NCBI GenBank assembly: GCA_937925595.1
Contig: CALALQ010000267.1
Coordinates: 1-8,435, forward strand
From: an uncultured Demequina sp.
GTDB lineage: Bacteria; Actinomycetota; Actinomycetes; Actinomycetales; Demequinaceae
Direction: 5' to 3'
DNA: 8,435 bases
Part shown: positions 5,601-8,435 of the stretch, piece by piece
How positions within the stretch are numbered: the first letter of the stretch is position 1
Layout: the number at the start of each line of letters is the position of its first letter
Program-made: the position numbers and the translations under genes
The notes under the pieces: model-generated
Told to the model about the DNA's origin: nothing
The model's database searches: none
Seen by the model: only the letters and a program-made list of their open reading frames with translations

Positions 5601-5608
5601 AGGGCCGG

Positions 5609-5776
5609 TCAGTCCTCGATGAGTTCCAGGCCGTCCCACAGGCATTCGATGAGGTCATCGACAGTGTCGAACTTGACGATGGCGGTGACTGCGTCGTGTC
5701 CGAGGACGACACCATCACCGAAGTGACCGGACAGGTCGGTGACGCGCTTGCCGGCGTTGGTGCCTTCGGACATCAT
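5609..5776 (-). CDS. Small acidic protein (55 aa)
   Basis: The product begins MMSEGTNAGKRVTDLSG and ends LIECLWDGLELIED. No family is recognised. It is acidic, with probable beta strands around VVLGHDAVTAIVKF and a C-terminal amphipathic helix (DDLIECLWDGLELI) that could serve as an interaction surface. Reality is supported by a perfect ribosome site, GAGGAGG, seven bases before the first ATG, and by the 4-bp stop/start overlap with the preceding gene (ATGA at 5773-5776). A second ATG follows immediately at 5773. The stop codon context TGACCGGC matches that of the intergenic repeats, but the rest of the repeat is missing; the 14-bp terminator hairpin follows instead. Confidence 0.82.
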   Translation of the reverse strand: MMSEGTNAGKRVTDLSGHFGDGVVLGHDAVTAIVKFDTVDDLIECLWDGLELIED

Positions 5777-6180
5777 CGGGCGGCCTCCTCACGGACGAAA
5801 ACGCTCGCCACATCCTGGCCGAGCACAGCACCCATCGGGGCGTCGGCTGCGACTCGGAGCATCTCGTCCACTTCGGTCACGGCGATCTGGGAAGCGAGGT
5901 CCTCGCCCCACGATTCGGTGAGGCGGGTGGTGAACTGCTCGATGAGCTGTTCGCGGGTGGTGTCCGTCTCGGTGACGAGGACGGTCGTCGTGGCCTTGGC
6001 GGACACGGTACCGATGAACGCTCGGTCGCATCCGCAGCGGCTGAGCCCGCCGCCGAAGGCGACCTTGTGGCTGTCGCACATGGCGTAGCCGCCGCCGACG
6101 ACGATTTCACCGTCGATGGTCCAGGAGAAGTCGCCGGGGCGGTCGCCCTGGCCGGTGGTAGTGGAGACGAGGATCTTCAC
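5773..6180 (-). CDS. Hypothetical 135-aa protein with conserved-looking Cys cluster
   Basis: The start MKILVSTTTGQGDRPGDFSW and the later C-G-C-D-R-x-F-x-G and S-x-x-ATTT segment (49-66) resemble an unnamed group of actinobacterial and phage hypothetical proteins I recall beginning MKVLVAT-x2-TQG and carrying GCGC-R-F and ATTTA motifs; I cannot verify this here. C35, H38, C49 and C51 could form a metal site (C-x2-H-x10-C-x-C). Residues 1-70 look beta-rich, and 74-130 form helices (REQLIEQFTTRLTESWGEDLA). GTG at 6180 was chosen since AAGGA lies six bases before it and the upstream gene ends at 6192; the frame continues further up only inside that gene. It overlaps the 55-aa gene by 4 bp. It is probably cytosolic. 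Confidence 0.82.
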   Translation of the reverse strand: MKILVSTTTGQGDRPGDFSWTIDGEIVVGGGYAMCDSHKVAFGGGLSRCGCDRAFIGTVSAKATTTVLVTETDTTREQLIEQFTTRLTESWGEDLASQIAVTEVDEMLRVAADAPMGAVLGQDVASVFVREEAAR

Positions 6181-6191
6181 GGCTGGTCCTT

Positions 6192-6944
6192 TCAGGCGGC
6201 GTTGCGGAGGATGTCGGCGACCTGCGGGTAACGGTCGGGGTGCTTGATCTTGGTGTTCATGATGAACACGGCCAGGGACGTCTCGTACTGCTCGCGGGCG
6301 GTGCGGTTGGTGACGGTCTTGCGGGAGCGGGTCGGGACTCGCCGGGTGGTGTTCACGAACGCGCGGAGGTTCTCGAGGTTCTGGTAGAAGCGGGAACCGG
6401 TGTTCACATCCTCCCAGCCGGGGACGAGGGAGTCCATGATGTCCTGCCGGGACTGGTCCCACACCATCGTGCCGCGGCCCTTCTTGGCTTGGCGGGCGTT
6501 GACGAGGAAGCGGCCGAGGGTGCGCTCGTCCGCGTCGGTGCTGGTGATGGTCGGGAAGGCGCCGCGCTGGGAGACGAACTGGGCGACCTGCTGTGCCCGG
6601 TCGGAGAACTTCGCACTCGGGGTGGGGCGGCGGAAGGGGCGGACATTGTCGGTGCGCCAGCCGGGTGCGACCTTGTCGAGGTATGCGACGCGGGCCTTCG
6701 TAGTGGCCGGCAACGCCTCAAGGCGCTCGCCGAGGGTGGCCTGGCGTCGCTGGACGCGGAGGAAGTCGCCGAGGTCGTGCTCTTGCGGGTCGGCGGCGTC
6801 GCATTGGACGGGCATCCGGCCCTCCGTCTCACGGAACTTCGCGAGCTCGTGTGCCTTCTGGATGAAGAAGGCGGGGAGGATGCTGACGACGGTGTCGCCG
6901 ACCTGGGAGGCGGGCACCTGCGGGGAGCGGGAGTTGTTGTGCAT
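6192..6944 (-). CDS. Stand-alone helicase-associated (HA)-like repeat protein
   Basis: This 250-aa protein consists of three tandem units of about 65 residues: 29-97, 114-178 and 186-248. Units 1 and 2 share A-x2-(L/V)-x-(K/Q)-F at the start, a G-x-(M/F)-P turn, an acidic loop (E-x2-LG-x-FL), a basic R-x3-R or AR helix and a closing V-(A/P)-PGW. Unit 3 keeps LRAFV, VPT and a degenerate helix but has no closing PGW. This pattern resembles the helicase-associated domain (Pfam HA), a small helical module usually repeated at the C terminus of superfamily 2 helicases. Here no helicase motifs are present. Nucleic-acid binding is the likely guess. ATG at 6944 is chosen with a weak site (GGTG); a GTG at 6953 is in frame three codons earlier. 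It begins the gene group that ends at the 5561-5600 hairpin. Confidence 0.8.
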   Translation of the reverse strand: MHNNSRSPQVPASQVGDTVVSILPAFFIQKAHELAKFRETEGRMPVQCDAADPQEHDLGDFLRVQRRQATLGERLEALPATTKARVAYLDKVAPGWRTDNVRPFRRPTPSAKFSDRAQQVAQFVSQRGAFPTITSTDADERTLGRFLVNARQAKKGRGTMVWDQSRQDIMDSLVPGWEDVNTGSRFYQNLENLRAFVNTTRRVPTRSRKTVTNRTAREQYETSLAVFIMNTKIKHPDRYPQVADILRNAA

Positions 6945-6948
6945 AGTC

Positions 6949-6983
6949 ACCACATGCGCAGTGCCCGCCTGTTCTCCAGGTCA
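6949..6983 (-). repeat. Intergenic repeat element, copy 3
   Basis: 35 bp read on the minus strand, from TGACC to GCACTGCGCATGTGG. It shares 24 of the first 30 bases and an exact 13-mer (GCACTGCGCATGT) with the copy at 447-481. Unlike the other two, its TGA is not the stop of a visible gene, and it lies only a few bases before the start at 6944, so there is no room for a leader stem-loop. Another partial match, TGACCGGCGAAAC, lies on the minus strand at 7024-7036, just after the phoH terminator. Confidence 0.58.
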
Positions 6984-7039
6984 GCGGGTCAAGCTGCTCG
7001 CAGTAAGAGGTGAGCCGGACGCGGTTTCGCCGGTCACGA

Positions 7040-7070
7040 GTAAGGGCCCCGGCGACGCCGGGGCCCTTAC
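7040..7070 (-). terminator. Terminator of the PIN-PhoH gene
   Basis: GTAAGGGCCCCGGC (7040-7053) pairs perfectly with GCCGGGGCCCTTAC (7057-7070) around a 3-nt loop, a 14-bp stem. It begins 13 bases past the phoH stop. There is no long T-run, as usual in this G+C range. It is symmetrical and could work in both directions, but the neighbouring genes only require minus-strand termination. Confidence 0.85.
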
Positions 7071-7083
7071 ATGGTAGGTCAGC

Positions 7084-8421
7084 TCAGTTGAGCTCTCCGT
7101 CTTCGAGGAGGCTCGTCACGAGCGCTGCGATCGCGGATCGTTCGCTCTTGACGAGGGTGAGGTGGGCGAACAGGTCGTGGCCTTTGAGGGTCTCCACGAC
7201 CGATGCGATGCCGTCGTGGCGGCCGACACGGAGGTTGTCACGCTGGGCGACGTCGTGGGTGAGGACGACCCGGGAGTTCAGGCCGATGCGGCTGAGGACG
7301 GTCAGCAGCACGTTCCGTTCCAGGGACTGGGCCTCGTCCACGATGACGAACGAGTCGTGGAGGGACCGGCCGCGGATGTGGGTCAGCGGGAGGATCTCGA
7401 TGAGGTCCTGCGCGAGCACCTCTTCGATGACGTTCTTGGACACCATCGCACCGAGGGTGTCGAAGACCGCCTGCGCCCACGGGCTCATCTTCTCGTTCGC
7501 ATCACCGGGGAGGTACCCGAGCTCCTGCCCACCGACGGCGTACAGGGGGCGGAAGACGAGGATCTTCTTGTGGGACTGCTTCTCGAGCACCGCTTCCAGG
7601 CCCGCGCACAGGGCCAGGGCGCTCTTCCCGGTGCCGGCGCGACCTCCGAGGGAGACGATGCCGACGGACTCGTCTAGGAGCAGGTCGATCGCGAGGCGCT
7701 GCTCTGCGGAGCGGCCACGGACTCCGAACACCTCCTGGTCGCCGGGGACGAGCTTGATGCGGCCGTCGCCGAGGACGCGTCCGAGCGCGGATCCGCGTTC
7801 GCTCTTGATGACGAGGGTGGTGTTGACCGGGAGGCCCTTCACCTGGGACGACTCGATGGTCTTGTCCTCGTAGAGGTCGCTCATCTGCTCACCGGACAGG
7901 TGAATGGTCTCTCGTCCGGTCCATTCGCTGTCGACGGCCTGCTCGGCGAGGTACTCCTCGGTTTCCACACCGACCGATGCGGCCTTCACACGCATCGGGA
8001 GGTCCTTGGAGACGACGACGACATCTTCCCCGGCGATGCGGAGGTGCTTGGCGACGGCGAGGATATCCGTGTCAGCGCCCTTGATGCGCATGCCTTCGGG
8101 GAGCACGTGCGCATCGGTCTTGCTGAGGATGACCCGGAGGCTTCCTCCTTCGCCGACGGGGACGGCAGTGTCGAGCCGGCCGTTCTCGATGCGGAGGTCG
8201 TCGAGGTTTCGGAGAGCCTTGCGGGCGAAGTACCCGAGCTCGAGGTCGTGGCGCTTGGCTTCCAGCTCCACGATCACGGCGATGGGAATGACGACACTGT
8301 GCTCAGCGAAACGGAACATGGCGTGCGGGTCGCTGAGGAGCACGGACGTATCCAGCACGTACGTGCGCACCCCCTCCCCTGCCTGCGTGTTTCGGGCTTC
8401 GGTCTCGGGGGTGCTTGTCAT
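7084..8421 (-). CDS. PIN-PhoH fusion ATPase (PhoH2-type)
   Basis: This 445-aa protein joins two domains. An N-terminal PIN nuclease-like domain at about 19-150 begins YVLDTSVLL (D24), with further acidic candidates E52, D117/D119 and D140. A C-terminal PhoH ATPase at about 230-440 has Walker [10 protein letters not shown] (259-267), Walker B FVIVDEAQ (358-365) and the downstream THDVAQRDN segment (388-396). PhoH2 proteins of actinobacteria are described as RNA-unwinding, RNA-cleaving enzymes; the length here is usual for that group and no core residue is obviously lost. ATG at 8421 follows GGAGA with suitable spacing. phoH genes are very common in large phages, where their benefit is unresolved. 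The gene is followed by a strong terminator, and its upstream neighbour lies outside the window, so it may be the last gene of a transcript entering from the right. Confidence 0.95.
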   Translation of the reverse strand: MTSTPETEARNTQAGEGVRTYVLDTSVLLSDPHAMFRFAEHSVVIPIAVIVELEAKRHDLELGYFARKALRNLDDLRIENGRLDTAVPVGEGGSLRVILSKTDAHVLPEGMRIKGADTDILAVAKHLRIAGEDVVVVSKDLPMRVKAASVGVETEEYLAEQAVDSEWTGRETIHLSGEQMSDLYEDKTIESSQVKGLPVNTTLVIKSERGSALGRVLGDGRIKLVPGDQEVFGVRGRSAEQRLAIDLLLDESVGIVSLGGRAGTGKSALALCAGLEAVLEKQSHKKILVFRPLYAVGGQELGYLPGDANEKMSPWAQAVFDTLGAMVSKNVIEEVLAQDLIEILPLTHIRGRSLHDSFVIVDEAQSLERNVLLTVLSRIGLNSRVVLTHDVAQRDNLRVGRHDGIASVVETLKGHDLFAHLTLVKSERSAIAALVTSLLEDGELN

Positions 8422-8435
8422 GGGCTCTCCGATGG

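Noticed and set aside
6181..6462. Upstream extension of the 135-aa gene to 6462
   Set aside because: The added part lies entirely inside the HA-like gene and is Pro/Arg-rich antisense-type sequence; GTG at 6180 has a good ribosome site.
6945..7083. Possible tRNA or small RNA gene in the gap after phoH
   Set aside because: No cloverleaf, T-arm GTTCGA or CCA-like end on either strand. Only the terminator and repeat sequences are seen.
1..8435. CRISPR array, insertion sequence, attachment site or integrase
   Set aside because: No regularly spaced direct repeats, terminal inverted repeats with transposase, or recombinase motifs were found.

Overview
The window reads as about 8.4 kb of a high-G+C actinobacterial mobile genome, most likely a large actinobacteriophage; a prophage or plasmid cannot be excluded. 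The grounds are tight packing of mostly small, unrecognised genes, 4-bp stop/start overlaps, strong GGAGG-type ribosome sites, near-uniform short gaps with strong hairpins, and accessory families often met in actinophages (PIN-PhoH, MmcQ/YjbR-like, metallophosphoesterase, flotillin/SPFH). No structural, packaging or replication gene, tRNA, CRISPR array, insertion sequence or integrase is visible. No gene-free stretch exceeds about 140 bases.

Layout, left to right. All genes but one are on the minus strand, so transcription mostly runs right to left. Left block (1-3746, minus): flotillin/SPFH protein, then a MmcQ/YjbR-fold protein, a COG4186-like metallophosphoesterase, a two-helix membrane protein with a putative Cys/His metal site (translationally coupled to the phosphoesterase), an unknown acidic 107-aa protein, and the first codons of another gene at the left edge. 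Centre (3747-3879): a divergent intergenic region with hairpins, then the only plus-strand gene (263 aa, unknown), whose stop codon overlaps that of the next minus gene. Right block (4668-6944, minus): a protein with three helicase-associated-like repeats but no helicase, a Cys-rich 135-aa protein, a 55-aa acidic protein, a hairpin, and two adjacent genes carrying three copies of one small unnamed domain. Far right (7084-8421, minus): a full-length PIN-PhoH (PhoH2-type) ATPase with a perfect 14-bp-stem terminator after it.

The most notable non-coding signal is a 34-35 bp intergenic element with three recognisable copies (447-481, 1804-1837, 6949-6983), all in the same orientation. Each opens with TGACC, which at two sites is the stop codon of the upstream gene, and ends with CTGCGCAT. 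Looser sites with the same ATGCG core lie in two more gaps. In the two gaps upstream of the 107-aa gene and the phosphoesterase gene, the element is followed by a strong stem-loop and an almost identical ribosome-site block. Four separate minus-strand gaps are 70-73 bp long. This suggests a genome-specific regulatory cassette, comparable in concept to phage stoperators or start-associated sequences, but its function is not shown by the sequence.
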